The notes below the pieces were generated by a model, which saw only the letters and a program-made list of their open reading frames with translations, was not told the DNA's origin and made no database searches. From Paenibacillus antarcticus (lineage in GTDB: Bacteria; Bacillota; Bacilli; Paenibacillales; Paenibacillaceae), in assembly GCF_001637225.1 (NCBI RefSeq), contig NZ_LVJI01000023.1, positions 1-61,733 on the forward strand: 61,733 bases of DNA. Reading direction: 5' to 3'. Within the stretch, counting starts at the first letter, position 1, and the number at the start of each line of letters is the position of its first letter. A program made the translations under genes and the position numbers. Below, one piece after another: positions 52,135-61,462 of this stretch.

Positions 52135-52860
52135 TCAATGATCGGAATGAAGCGGATCTTCTTCCTTCTTTTTATGTTTACGACGTCTCAGTGATCGCTC
52201 AATGCTTTGTTTCACACCATATACCGCATATATAACAAGTGGTATAAAGATCAACTTCGATATTTGATCCGGAAAGACTACAGCGATCGCTACTGCAACA
52301 ATAATAACAACAGGTGCGCCTATAACAACTTTTTTAGGTAATCCCACTTTTTTAAAATTGGGATATCTTACCGTACTAACCATCAAATAAGATAGCAAAA
52401 GCATGGCAATAATCATATAAGTATCAGAAATCTCGTTATGAAAAAGAGATAATGTTGCTAATACTCCACCAGCAGCAGGAATGGGCAATCCAACAAAATA
52501 ACCTGGCATTCCTTTTCGAACATTAAATCGAGCTAAACGAAGTGCACCACACATCGGAAATATGGCCGTAGCACTCCAAGCAATTGGGTCTGGTATACCT
52601 TGCATTGTAACCATATACATAATAAGTGCAGGTGCTGCACCAAAAGAAATAACATCCGAAAGGGAATCTAATTCTTTCCCGAACTCGCTTTGCACATGAA
52701 GTGCTCTTGCCACGCGACCATCTAGGCCATCAAGTAGCATCGCTATAATAATCATGATTGCAGCCATACTGTATTTTTCATTCAGCGCCATCATCATCGC
52801 AATCATTCCGAGAGCTAGATTACCTAAAGTAAACATATTCGGAATTGACTTCGTTATCAT
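52135..52860 (-). CDS. pssA: CDP-diacylglycerol-serine O-phosphatidyltransferase
   Basis: Phosphatidylserine synthase, 241 residues, polytopic membrane protein. The CDP-alcohol phosphotransferase signature reads DGLDGRVARAL...FGKELDSLSD (about 44-68), with all metal-binding aspartates. A highly charged tail (RRRKHKKKEEDPLHSDH) follows the last helix. First step from CDP-diacylglycerol toward phosphatidylethanolamine; psd is not in the window. Confidence 0.94.
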   Translation of the reverse strand: MITKSIPNMFTLGNLALGMIAMMMALNEKYSMAAIMIIIAMLLDGLDGRVARALHVQSEFGKELDSLSDVISFGAAPALIMYMVTMQGIPDPIAWSATAIFPMCGALRLARFNVRKGMPGYFVGLPIPAAGGVLATLSLFHNEISDTYMIIAMLLLSYLMVSTVRYPNFKKVGLPKKVVIGAPVVIIVAVAIAVVFPDQISKLIFIPLVIYAVYGVKQSIERSLRRRKHKKKEEDPLHSDH

Positions 52861-52915
52861 TTATTCACCTCAATTTGTTCAATATACCCCATATCATCCA
52901 TTGATTGTATGGTAT

Positions 52916-53995
52916 TTACACTTGCCTGTCAATGAATACTTGCTCTTGTAATCGTATAAGACCCTCCTTGATATTTCGAGCTCTAACCTCTCCAATACCA
53001 TCCACTTCATCCAACTGTTCAATTGTGGCAGTCATAATTTGTGGCAATTGTTCGAACCGCTCTAGAAGATTATGAATGATTACATTAGGCAATCTTGGTA
53101 TTTTATTCAAGACTCTATATCCGCGTGGAACGACTGACTCCTCTGATGTCACAAATGATGTCGGATAGCCTAATAATCGAGTGATATAGTGGAGATCCAG
53201 TAATTCATCATCCGAGGCACGTTTGAGTCCCGCAATAATCTCACGAATCTTATCTTCGTTATCGTCACGGGCATAGTCTCTAAATAATAACCAAGCTTCT
53301 ACTTCCATATTACTTACTAGTTCTTCCATCTGTAAGCTGATTAGACGCCCCTCATTACCCAATTCCGTAATGTAACGTTTAATCTCTGTCTTGATGCGAA
53401 GTACCATCTCTACACGTTGAATCACATTCACTACTTCTGGAATCGTTACGAGTTCTTCGAACTCGGATGCCGATAAATTAGTGAGTGATTGATTCAAGAC
53501 AGCTCTATATCTCTCTAAAGTCTGTATAGCTTGATTGGCTTTGGTAAGAATAACACCAATCTCTTTAAGTGAATAACGTAATACGCCCTGATACAAGGTA
53601 ATTATATTACGACGTTGCGAGATGGAGACCACTAACTTACCTGTTTGCTTAGCCACACGTTCTGCTGTTCTATGCCGAATGCCCGTCTCAGAGGATGCAA
53701 TGGAGGAGTCAGGGATTAGCTGCGTATTTGCATACAATATCCTCTTGAGGTCCTCACTCAATATTATGGCTCCATCCATCTTGGCCAATTCGTATAAATA
53801 ATTGGGCGAGAAATCACAGTTAATTGAGAAACCTCCATCCACTACCTCCATAACTTCCGGACTATAGCCAACAACGATTAGCGCTCCCGTTTTCGCACGT
53901 AATACATTTTCCAGACCATCCCTAAAGGCTGTTCCAGGTGCAACTAATCTTAGTAAATCATTCATTATATCTACTTGATTACTCTCTTTCATCAT
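52916..53995 (-). CDS. disA: DNA integrity scanning protein, diadenylate cyclase DisA
   Basis: Makes c-di-AMP from two ATP and scans DNA for branched structures before sporulation; 359 residues. The DAC domain has DGA (74-76) and RHR (107-109), and the C-terminal helix-hairpin-helix ([22 protein letters not shown]) binds DNA junctions. The Shine-Dalgarno GGGGGC lies against the TAG of the decayed radA remnant, a trace of former coupling between the two genes. Confidence 0.96.
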   Translation of the reverse strand: MMKESNQVDIMNDLLRLVAPGTAFRDGLENVLRAKTGALIVVGYSPEVMEVVDGGFSINCDFSPNYLYELAKMDGAIILSEDLKRILYANTQLIPDSSIASSETGIRHRTAERVAKQTGKLVVSISQRRNIITLYQGVLRYSLKEIGVILTKANQAIQTLERYRAVLNQSLTNLSASEFEELVTIPEVVNVIQRVEMVLRIKTEIKRYITELGNEGRLISLQMEELVSNMEVEAWLLFRDYARDDNEDKIREIIAGLKRASDDELLDLHYITRLLGYPTSFVTSEESVVPRGYRVLNKIPRLPNVIIHNLLERFEQLPQIMTATIEQLDEVDGIGEVRARNIKEGLIRLQEQVFIDRQV

Positions 53996-54005
53996 TAAAT
54001 GCCCC

Positions 54006-54198
54006 CTAATTTAACGCAACAGCAAGTGCTTGTGCCACAATAGTTACACTCGTAGACTCCATTTATTTAGGATGTCTCCATACCTTCAAACTCTTATCGA
54101 GCATCATCCCACAGCTATTTCCAAATCTACTGCAGGTTCGTCAAATTTCACGCCACCGGCACTCTTTTGAGATAGCAATCTTGATTCTGAAGGAACAT
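54006..54198 (-). pseudogene. radA: Decayed 3' remnant of the canonical radA
   Basis: Reading the minus strand between the intact radA-like gene and disA, three successive frames spell pieces of the usual RadA C-terminus: MFLQNQDCYLK (cf. MFLQNQDAYLN), AGGVKFDEPAVDLEIAVG (cf. AGGVKLDEPAVDLAIAVS), then, after a deletion of roughly 50 codons, MMLDKSLKVWRHPK, an in-frame TAA, and [13 protein letters not shown] ending at TAG 54008-54006. Frame changes, the internal deletion and the stop make it non-functional. Confidence 0.88.
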
Positions 54199-54318
54199 TT
54201 ATATTATATAATTCCTAATCAAAATTCATGCTGTTTTACATTAAGATAGACACTCTAAATCCAACAACTCATGAGAACGCCCAAATGCTAAATCCATACA
54301 TCTAAGTATAACGGATAA

Positions 54319-54356
54319 TTTCTAGCCTTTAACATAAAACTGTTAACGGTTAGAAA
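54319..54356. repeat. 16-bp imperfect inverted repeat after the divergent radA
   Basis: TTTCTAGCCTTTAACA (54319-54334) and TGTTAACGGTTAGAAA (54341-54356) pair at 14 of 16 positions with a 6-base loop, 8 bases after the radA-like stop. No T run follows; a weak terminator or boundary element. Confidence 0.6.
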
Positions 54357-54363
54357 AACATCC

Positions 54364-55791
54364 TCATTCTTCCTCATCCCAAGGAGCACGTTGACTCCCA
54401 CCTTTGGAAGTAGAAGTTCCAAATACAGATTGGATCACTTGGCTTAACGTCTTACATGGAATAACCTTGATTTTAGAAAATGTCGTTGTACTCTTCAATC
54501 CGTTAAACGCAACATACACACGTTTGAATCCCATTCGTTCAAGTTCCTTAATACGTAATTCTAAGGTAGGTACTTTCTTCAACTCACCCGTTAATCCAAT
54601 ATCGGCAATAAATACGGTATCATTAGGAATTCCTTTATTCTTGTATGAAGACACAATACTCATAATTGCAGCTAAGTTGGAGGATTGTTCTTTCAATCGA
54701 ATACCACCTGTAGTTTTCACTACAACATTCTTATCGTGTAAAGGGATACCCGCTCTTTGTTCCATGATGCTTATGAGTGTATTTACATGGTCTTTCTTTA
54801 AACATTCTGCAATTCGACTCGGATACGGCATAAACGTTGATGATACCAAGCTCTCTATCTCAAGAATAATGGGCCTGGTTCCTTCTTTAACGACAGTTAA
54901 TGCACTACCGCTAATCACATCATTATCATCTCTTTGCGTCATAAAGAATTCGGATGGATTATCGACGGCTGTCATTCCTTGCTCGCCCATTGAGAAAAAA
55001 CCAATTTCCCCAGAACTTCCATAACGATTCTTAGAAGAAAATAGCATTTTCAACTCTTCGCCTTCTTCTCCCTCGAGAATAAGAACAGTATCAACCAAAT
55101 GTTCTAATGCTCTCAAACCGGCCAGTTCGTTATCTTTGGTCATCTGTCCAACCATAATAATGGCTCTTGGTCTTTGCGCATCTTTGGCAATTTTCAAGAG
55201 CGTATTCGCACATTCCATAGTTTGCGTAGGAGAACCAGGTCTTTGAGGGTACTCATCCAATACAAAAGTTTGAATACTATCGATGATAATAACATCGGGG
55301 TCAATTTGATCAATACAACCTAACACGTTGTTCAAGCTATTATCAGAGTAGACCCATACGTCCTTATGCATATCTTGCAGCACACGTTCTGCTCTTGTTT
55401 TGATCTGTGAGTCACTTTCCTCACCAGAAGCATATAGCACTTTTAATCCTTGCTTTGCCATATCATCGGATATTTGTAACAAGAGGGTTGATTTACCCGC
55501 CCCTGGAATAGCAGTAATAATCGTAATCGAATCTTTTACAATTCCCCCGCCCATCACACGGTTAAATTCATTGTATTTCGTGATAATCCTATCACTGTTT
55601 TGAGATATGGTATCGGTTAGCCGGTTTACTTTAACATTTTTCTTCTTACTGATAGTCTTTTGTCCACCCGTTACATCGCCAATCTCTTCTTCTTCAAGCG
55701 TATTCCATTCTCGACAATCATTACACGAACCTTGCCATTTTATATGCTCATGACCACAACTCGTACACTTATATATTGTTTTCTTTTTCAT
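54364..55791 (-). CDS. Divergent RadA/Sms-family recombination ATPase
   Basis: RadA-like protein, 475 residues, with the whole family layout: a C4 zinc finger (CTSCG...CNDC, 9-26), RecA-like core with Walker A AIPGAGKST (94-102), Walker B DVIIIDSIQTF, the RadA-specific SKNRYGSSGEIG, and a Lon-like C-terminal domain (TTGGIRLKEQSSN, IADIGLTGELKKV). It departs from the usual Paenibacillus RadA, which I recall with GGDPGIGKST and a shorter linker, and parts of the middle are poorly conserved. It sits exactly where radA belongs, next to a remnant of the ordinary radA, and spot counts suggest lower GC than its neighbours. Probably active in branch migration or recombination repair. Start ATG 55791 (MKKKTIYKC) with GAGGAAGTGA. 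Confidence 0.85.
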   Translation of the reverse strand: MKKKTIYKCTSCGHEHIKWQGSCNDCREWNTLEEEEIGDVTGGQKTISKKKNVKVNRLTDTISQNSDRIITKYNEFNRVMGGGIVKDSITIITAIPGAGKSTLLLQISDDMAKQGLKVLYASGEESDSQIKTRAERVLQDMHKDVWVYSDNSLNNVLGCIDQIDPDVIIIDSIQTFVLDEYPQRPGSPTQTMECANTLLKIAKDAQRPRAIIMVGQMTKDNELAGLRALEHLVDTVLILEGEEGEELKMLFSSKNRYGSSGEIGFFSMGEQGMTAVDNPSEFFMTQRDDNDVISGSALTVVKEGTRPIILEIESLVSSTFMPYPSRIAECLKKDHVNTLISIMEQRAGIPLHDKNVVVKTTGGIRLKEQSSNLAAIMSIVSSYKNKGIPNDTVFIADIGLTGELKKVPTLELRIKELERMGFKRVYVAFNGLKSTTTFSKIKVIPCKTLSQVIQSVFGTSTSKGGSQRAPWDEEE

Positions 55792-55892
55792 ATTAAAATT
55801 CACTTCCTCGGTTAATCAAATCATATTTAAAATAGCCATATTTAGTAGACGGCAAGCCATCTATATCTATATATCGAATAGTTTACATAAAA

Positions 55893-55921
55893 AGTTTACA
55901 TCTCTTCTTATAATAACTCAA
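55893..55921 (-). promoter_or_regulatory. Candidate promoter of the divergent radA with a direct repeat
   Basis: TTGAGT (55921-55916), 17-base spacer, TAAACT (55898-55893). The -10 lies in the first copy of a 9-base direct repeat ATGTAAACT (55901-55893 and 55888-55880, 13-base period), an arrangement that could be an operator. Weak match; inferred because a terminator separates this gene from clpC. Confidence 0.4.
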
Positions 55922-55940
55922 AAGACAAGCGATTACCCAC

Positions 55941-55974
55941 AAAAAATAGTGCCCTTCATTTACTGAAGAGCACT
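55941..55974 (-). terminator. Terminator after clpC
   Basis: AGTGCTCTTCA/TGAAGGGCACT stem (one G-T pair), 5-base loop, followed by ATTTTTT on the minus strand. It cuts ctsR-mcsA-mcsB-clpC off from radA, which in B. subtilis belongs to the same operon. Confidence 0.88.
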
Positions 55975-56007
55975 ACTTCATGATTACATCATAGCCAATT
56001 GTATTTA

Positions 56008-58452
56008 CTATTCTGAAGTAACAGAAGGATCTTGTTTCTCTACAGTCAATCCTTCTTCTCCCTTATCGATGATTAAGGAATCACCTTTACTTATTTTACC
56101 GGCTAACAATTCTTCAGATAAACGATCTTCAATATGTTTTTGGATCGCTCTACGAAGTGGACGTGCACCAAAGGCAGGGTCATAACCCTCTTTAGCTAAG
56201 AAAGCTTTAGCTTCATCTGTTAAGATGAATTGCACATCAAATTCTTTAAGCCGTTTACGAAGTTCCTCTGACATCAGTGTTACGATCTGCGCGATATGTT
56301 TCTCTTCTAACGAATGGAATACAATGATTTCATCAATCCGGTTCAAGAATTCTGGGCGGAAAGTCTTCTTAAGTTCCCCCATTACTTTTTCCTTCATGTT
56401 GGAATACTCTGCTCCCCCGTCATGAACTGCCGTGAAACCTAACGTCGAGTTACGCTTGAGGGCTTCAGCACCTACGTTAGAAGTCATAATAATTAGTGTA
56501 TTACGGAAGTCAACGACACGACCTTTAGAATCAGTTAATCGACCATCTTCAAGTACTTGTAATAAGATATTAAATACTTCTGGGTGTGCCTTCTCAATCT
56601 CATCTAATAGTACGACAGAGTATGGTTTACGACGAACTTTCTCCGTTAGTTGGCCACCTTCTTCATAACCTACGTAGCCTGGAGGAGCTCCAACAAGACG
56701 AGATGTGGAGTGTTTCTCCATATATTCAGACATATCGATTCGTACGATAGCATTCTCATCGCCGAATAAGGCATCCGCCAAAGCACGAGCTAATTCTGTC
56801 TTACCTACACCCGTTGGTCCAAGGAAAACAAATGAACCTATAGGTCGTTTAGGATCTTTAAGTCCTGCACGAGCACGACGAACCGCTCTACTTACAGATT
56901 TCACTGCTTCTTCTTGACCAATTAGACGTTCATGCAGAATCGACTCCATATTCAGAAGGCGTTGAGTCTCTTCTTCCTTAAGCTTACTAACTGGAATTCC
57001 AGTCCAGCTCGCAACGATTTGAGCAATGTCATCTGGAGTAACTTCAGAATCCGTACTACCTTGTTTCTCTTTCCACTGATTCTTCGTGATATCCAGTTCT
57101 TCACGAACCTTTTGTTCTGTATCACGTAAAGCAGCAGCCTTTTCAAATTCTTGACTCTGGACAGAAGCATCCTTTTCCTTACGGATATCTTCAAGGCGGC
57201 TTTCTAATTCTTTCAAATTAGGTGGAATCGTGTATGAATGCAATCTAACCTTCGAACCCGCCTCATCGATCAAATCGATCGCTTTATCTGGTAAGAACCG
57301 ATCTGGAATATAGCGATCAGACAATTTAACAGCCTCTACAATCGCTTCATCCGTAATCTTCACACGGTGATGTGCTTCATAACGATCACGTAACCCAAAT
57401 AGAATTTGAACAGCTTCTTCTGGCGACGGTTGATCAACCGTAATCGGCTGGAATCTACGCTCTAAGGCAGCATCTTTCTCAATATACTTACGATATTCAT
57501 CAAGTGTTGTTGCCCCTATGCACTGTAACTCACCACGAGCAAGGGATGGCTTCAGAATGTTAGAGGCATCAATTGCACCCTCAGCTCCACCAGCACCAAT
57601 CAACGTATGCAACTCATCAATGAAAAGAATGATGTTACCCGCTTGGCGAACTTCATCCATAATCTTCTTCAAACGATCTTCAAATTCACCACGATATTTA
57701 GTTCCTGCAACAACCGATCCCATGTCAAGCGTCATAACACGCTTATCACGAAGGGTCTCTGGAATTTCATTATTAATAATTTTCTGTGCAAGTCCTTCAG
57801 CAATCGCTGTCTTACCAACCCCTGGTTCCCCAATTAGGACCGGATTGTTCTTCGTACGACGACTAAGAACTTGAATAACTCTCTCAATTTCCTTACTACG
57901 ACCAATCACAGGATCAAGATTGCCTTCTTTAGCGTAAGCAGTTAAATCACGCGCTAAGCTATCCAATGTTGGTGTATTCACATTTGCTTGTGCACCATTG
58001 TGGCTAGATACAGCTTCACTGCTACCCAACAGTTGTAGCACTTGTTGACGTGCTTTATTTAAGCTAATCCCCAAATTATTCAACACTCTTGCAGCGACAC
58101 CTTCGCCTTCACGAATTAAACCAAGCAATATATGTTCTGTCCCTACGTAGGTATGTCCAAGCTTACGAGCCTCATCCATTGAAAGTTCAATAACTTTCTT
58201 AGCACGAGGTGTATAGGCAATATTAGTTGGTTGTTCTTGCCCTCGACCAATGAGTGTCTCCACTTCATCTTGAATCTTCTCGAGTCCTAGACCTAGACCA
58301 ATTAGAGCCTTGGCAGCAATGCCATCTCCTTCACGAATAAGACCAAGCAATATATGCTCTGTACCTATATTATTGTGTCCTAGACGAACTGCTTCTTCTT
58401 GAGCCAAAGCAAGCACTTTCTGCGCACGTTCTGTAAATCTCCCGAACATCAT
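56008..58452 (-). CDS. clpC: ATP-dependent Clp protease ATP-binding subunit ClpC
   Basis: AAA+ unfoldase of 814 residues, partner of ClpP and McsB. The two N-terminal Clp repeats ([33 protein letters not shown] and a second copy) form the docking domain. D1 has [14 protein letters not shown] and [15 protein letters not shown], a UVR/M-domain (about 420-455) follows, and D2 has [14 protein letters not shown] and [16 protein letters not shown]. The ClpP-binding loop appears as LGF (STLGFTAV). Last gene of the CtsR operon. Confidence 0.97.
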   Translation of the reverse strand: MMFGRFTERAQKVLALAQEEAVRLGHNNIGTEHILLGLIREGDGIAAKALIGLGLGLEKIQDEVETLIGRGQEQPTNIAYTPRAKKVIELSMDEARKLGHTYVGTEHILLGLIREGEGVAARVLNNLGISLNKARQQVLQLLGSSEAVSSHNGAQANVNTPTLDSLARDLTAYAKEGNLDPVIGRSKEIERVIQVLSRRTKNNPVLIGEPGVGKTAIAEGLAQKIINNEIPETLRDKRVMTLDMGSVVAGTKYRGEFEDRLKKIMDEVRQAGNIILFIDELHTLIGAGGAEGAIDASNILKPSLARGELQCIGATTLDEYRKYIEKDAALERRFQPITVDQPSPEEAVQILFGLRDRYEAHHRVKITDEAIVEAVKLSDRYIPDRFLPDKAIDLIDEAGSKVRLHSYTIPPNLKELESRLEDIRKEKDASVQSQEFEKAAALRDTEQKVREELDITKNQWKEKQGSTDSEVTPDDIAQIVASWTGIPVSKLKEEETQRLLNMESILHERLIGQEEAVKSVSRAVRRARAGLKDPKRPIGSFVFLGPTGVGKTELARALADALFGDENAIVRIDMSEYMEKHSTSRLVGAPPGYVGYEEGGQLTEKVRRKPYSVVLLDEIEKAHPEVFNILLQVLEDGRLTDSKGRVVDFRNTLIIMTSNVGAEALKRNSTLGFTAVHDGGAEYSNMKEKVMGELKKTFRPEFLNRIDEIIVFHSLEEKHIAQIVTLMSEELRKRLKEFDVQFILTDEAKAFLAKEGYDPAFGARPLRRAIQKHIEDRLSEELLAGKISKGDSLIIDKGEEGLTVEKQDPSVTSE

Positions 58453-58498
58453 ATTCTCCTACACCTCCATGAATTTTGAAACCCTTTTATATTTAGAT

Positions 58499-59572
58499 CT
58501 ATAAATGATCCTTTTGCGAACGTAACTTCTCCCTAATTAATTGGGCTCGATAGACGTCACGTTCTTCGTTCCCCATAATTTCCCCGAATGTCTTTTGAAG
58601 AAACCCCGGCTGCGTCATCACATTCAACTCATTCATCACTGGCGTTGAAGGACCTTTAATAATGCCAAGATCAACCCCCAGACGAACATCTGATAAACGC
58701 TGAGCGGCTTCCTTCGAATCAATAATTTCTGCATATGACAAAATACCATAGGAACGCTTTACCCGATCAGTCATGCGGAGCTTAGATTCATTAAGCAATC
58801 GTTCACGAGCATTCTTCTCGTGCTCAATAATTTGTAATACGACACTGTGCAGATTATCGATGATTTCGTTCTCCGTCTGCCCTAGCGTGATTTGATTGGA
58901 TATTTGAAATATATTACCCACTGCTTCGCTACCTTCACCATAAATTCCTCTAACCGTTAGCCCTACTTGGGATACTGCAGACAATATTCGATTGATTTGT
59001 TGTGTCATTACCAGTGCTGGTAAATGCATCATAACTGAAGCTCTGAGCCCCGTTCCTACATTTGTTGGACAACTCGTTAGGTAACCCCTCGTATCATCGA
59101 ATGCATAATCGATATGAGCCTCAAAAATATCATCGATTGCTGTTGCTTTCTCCCACGCATCACGAACTTGAAATCCAGGATATAAACATTGAATGCGAAG
59201 ATGGTCTTCTTCGTTAACCATAATACTTATAGATTCATCTTCACTAAGAATAACAGCACCATAATGTGATTCGTCTGCTAAACTGGGACTAATCAGATGC
59301 TTCTCAACAAGAACTTTTTTGTCTAATGGTGAAATATCATTTAAGTTAAGCATATAAAAAGTACCGAATGATTGTAAATCATCATACTTCTCCATGTCGG
59401 TAAGACGCTCAAGCACTTCTATAGACTGCTCATTTGTGGCAACCAAAGGAAATGGAAGGCACTGCAAATTACGAGCTACCCTTACACGACTACTGATGGC
59501 AATATCGGAATCATTTGCGTTACCGAGCATCCAGTCGCTGAGTGCTTTTTCGGTAAACCGGAGATTTGGCAT
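58499..59572 (-). CDS. mcsB: Protein-arginine kinase McsB
   Basis: Phosphagen-kinase-like enzyme, 357 residues, that marks proteins with phosphoarginine for ClpCP. SSRVRVARNLQCLPFP binds ATP, TSCPTNVGTGLRASVMMHLPAL is the kinase core, and RDVYRA near the C-terminus matches the RDXXRA allosteric phosphoarginine site. ATG at 59572 has AAGGAGG at 8 bases; GTG at 59575 is an alternative one codon earlier. Confidence 0.96.
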   Translation of the reverse strand: MPNLRFTEKALSDWMLGNANDSDIAISSRVRVARNLQCLPFPLVATNEQSIEVLERLTDMEKYDDLQSFGTFYMLNLNDISPLDKKVLVEKHLISPSLADESHYGAVILSEDESISIMVNEEDHLRIQCLYPGFQVRDAWEKATAIDDIFEAHIDYAFDDTRGYLTSCPTNVGTGLRASVMMHLPALVMTQQINRILSAVSQVGLTVRGIYGEGSEAVGNIFQISNQITLGQTENEIIDNLHSVVLQIIEHEKNARERLLNESKLRMTDRVKRSYGILSYAEIIDSKEAAQRLSDVRLGVDLGIIKGPSTPVMNELNVMTQPGFLQKTFGEIMGNEERDVYRAQLIREKLRSQKDHL

Positions 59573-59602
59573 CACGCATTCCTCCTTCTTGAAAGAACTT
59601 TA

Positions 59603-60124
59603 CTATTCTAACAATCCCTTTTCGAGTTCCCTAATCTGATCACGTAGTGTAGCTGCTGCTTCAAATTCTTCTTCTATGATTCGCTTCTGTAGCTCCGCTT
59701 TGAGATCATCTAGTTGACGTTTAACCTGTATTTGGCTGCCGCCTCTCTTTGGGATCTTACCAACATGAGTTGTACTTCCGTGGACTTTTTTGAATAATGG
59801 ATTTAAACGTTCATTGAAATATTCATAGCATGAACTACATCCAAAACGTCCTGCTTTACTAAATTGCGTATATGTCATTCCACATTCTTCACAACGCAGG
59901 GGTTGAGCAGCTTTCGAAGCTCCGGATTGAACTTTACTAGCTGTGTCAAAATCAATAAGCCCTGACAGCAAGCTATGTATTGAGAATCCTCCTGAGGTTC
60001 CAGGAACAATCTCTCCTTTTTCCCTTGCGCATGATTCACAAATATGAAATTCTGTCTTCTCTCCGTTCACAATTTTTGTGAAATGAAGAGTTGCCTGTCT
60101 TGTTCCACATTCTTGACAATGCAC
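59603..60124 (-). CDS. mcsA: McsA, activator of protein-arginine kinase
   Basis: 173 residues with two four-cysteine zinc sites (CQECG...CESC near 3-32; CEECG...CSSC near 78-98) and a C-terminal UVR domain (QLDDLKAELQKRIIEEEFEAAATLRDQIRELE). Activates McsB and in B. subtilis links it to CtsR and stress sensing. Confidence 0.95.
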   Translation of the reverse strand: MHCQECGTRQATLHFTKIVNGEKTEFHICESCAREKGEIVPGTSGGFSIHSLLSGLIDFDTASKVQSGASKAAQPLRCEECGMTYTQFSKAGRFGCSSCYEYFNERLNPLFKKVHGSTTHVGKIPKRGGSQIQVKRQLDDLKAELQKRIIEEEFEAAATLRDQIRELEKGLLE

Positions 60125-60151
60125 GTCGATGTACCTCGCTTTCTTCGTAGG

Positions 60152-60616
60152 TCATTTACCTAATAAAGAGATCAACATCGCTAACATCATTCTGGCACGA
60201 ATCTCATCCCGGTAAGGAAGTTTGATCATGAGGCATTCCCTGGATATCGCTGCACGCATTAAATTTGCTTCGCGTTTGTTAAGGAAACAAGACCCCTCCA
60301 GTTGATAGATCAGCCCTTCCGCCGTCGTCTGGTCAATACCCTCGCCAATGGTCTGTCGGAGATGGATATGAAGATCAGAGTGTTCTGGAAGATCAATTCG
60401 TTGTATCCGAATGTAACCTCCCCCACCTCGCTTACTCTCCACAAGATAACCCTTCTCCAACGTAAAGCGAGTACTTATGACATAATTGATCTGTGAAGGA
60501 ACACAGTCAAATCTCTCAGCCAGATCATTGCGTTGAATTTCCACAGTTCCTTCGGGACTTTCATGCAAAATATTCTTCAGATATTGTTCAATAATATCAG
60601 AAATATTACGCATCAC
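60152..60616 (-). CDS. ctsR: Transcriptional repressor CtsR
   Basis: Class III heat-shock repressor, 154 residues. An N-terminal winged helix-turn-helix (LAERFDCVPSQINYVISTRFTLEKGYLVESKRGGGGYIRI) contains the RGGGGYI wing tip that acts as the temperature sensor; a C-terminal dimer domain follows. First gene of its own operon, behind a CtsR site. Confidence 0.97.
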   Translation of the reverse strand: MMRNISDIIEQYLKNILHESPEGTVEIQRNDLAERFDCVPSQINYVISTRFTLEKGYLVESKRGGGGYIRIQRIDLPEHSDLHIHLRQTIGEGIDQTTAEGLIYQLEGSCFLNKREANLMRAAISRECLMIKLPYRDEIRARMMLAMLISLLGK

Positions 60617-60691
60617 TCATCCTCCACTATTAAAACATTAAGCCAATAATAATCCTCGCTAACAGCATATGCATATAACATCTCTGTTGAC

Positions 60692-60744
60692 TTTGACTTT
60701 CTTTGACTTTGTTAATATTATATCATATTCTTGTATTTTGCCAA
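60692..60744 (-). promoter_or_regulatory. Sigma-A promoter and CtsR operator of the ctsR-mcsA-mcsB-clpC operon
   Basis: On the minus strand TTGGCA (60744-60739), 16-base spacer, TATAAT (60722-60717). It is followed at the expected start point by AGTCAAAGAAAGTCAAA (60708-60692), an exact match to the CtsR heptad repeat RGTCAAANANRGTCAAA, then another GTCAA. Autoregulation by CtsR is expected. Confidence 0.93.
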
Positions 60745-60771
60745 GGGGTGAGATTATTTTTAGTGTGGACT

Positions 60772-61234
60772 TGTGGATAGAATAATATTCTCCTGTGGGT
60801 TATTCTTTTTTTATTTCAAAGATTAGGTATTTCGTACACAGCTGTGCACACTTTGTTGACAACCACCGCTTTTTCCACTCAATACTTCTCAATTATCCCT
60901 GAAGGTTTACAAATACGGTAATATATTTCAACTTTATTAACAACTCATACACATATTAAGCTCAAGAGCCTTCTCTTATCGTTGCGTGCATACGTGTTAT
61001 CCACTAATTATTCACTAAATATCTTCCATAGTACATAAAATTAGAGTTTCACTATGAAATGTTCGAAGTTTGACATCATTTTACGGGACTTATTTCTATT
61101 AAGTGGATGATAATATCCTTTATTGCTATATTAAACGAAATTTTGCTAGTTTATTCAGCTATCTCTTCATCAATATGTATTTATAAATCTTAATTAGATA
61201 TAGAAATTGAGAAACTCTACTCAGGTTATCCCCA
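60772..61234. other. Gene-free region with several DnaA-box-like nonamers
   Basis: Between the rrn terminator and ctsR no gene was seen. It contains three 8-of-9 matches to TTATCCACA (60780-60772 minus, 60997-61005 plus, 61226-61234 plus) and weaker ones at 60794-60802 and about 60871-60879. AT-rich DNA gives some by chance; a DnaA-binding role is only a suggestion. Confidence 0.35.
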
Positions 61235-61304
61235 AACCATCTATAAGTCATATTCACTGGGCCTCTATTTCTTTGGGAATACATCAAATCACTTAAAAAA
61301 TCAG

Positions 61305-61337
61305 AAAAAAAACCACCGTTGATCGAAATCAACAGTG
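61305..61337 (-). terminator. Terminator of the right rRNA operon
   Basis: CACTGTTGAT/ATCAACGGTG stem (one G-T pair), 4-base loop, then TTTTTTTT on the minus strand, 9 bases after the 5S end. Confidence 0.9.
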
Positions 61338-61345
61338 ATTCTTGT

Positions 61346-61462
61346 GCTTGGCGACGTCCTACTCTCCCAGGACCCTGCGGTCCAAGTACCATCGGCGCTG
61401 GAGGGCTTAACGGTCGTGTTCGGGATGGGTACGTGTGGAACCCCTCCGCTATCGCCACCAAA
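61346..61462 (-). rRNA. rrf: 5S ribosomal RNA
   Basis: The minus strand begins TTTGGTGGCGATAGCG, passes through CCCATCCCGAACACGA and CCTCCAGCGCCGATGGTA, and ends GGGAGAGTAGGACGTCGCCAAGC, about 117 bases. Ends are set by the pairing of TTGGTGGCG with CGTCGCCAAG. Complete. Confidence 0.95.

Noticed and set aside
60772..61234. Possible chromosomal origin
   Set aside because: No dnaA, dnaN or recF nearby and only loose box matches; the gene neighbourhood is the rrn-ctsR region, not oriC.
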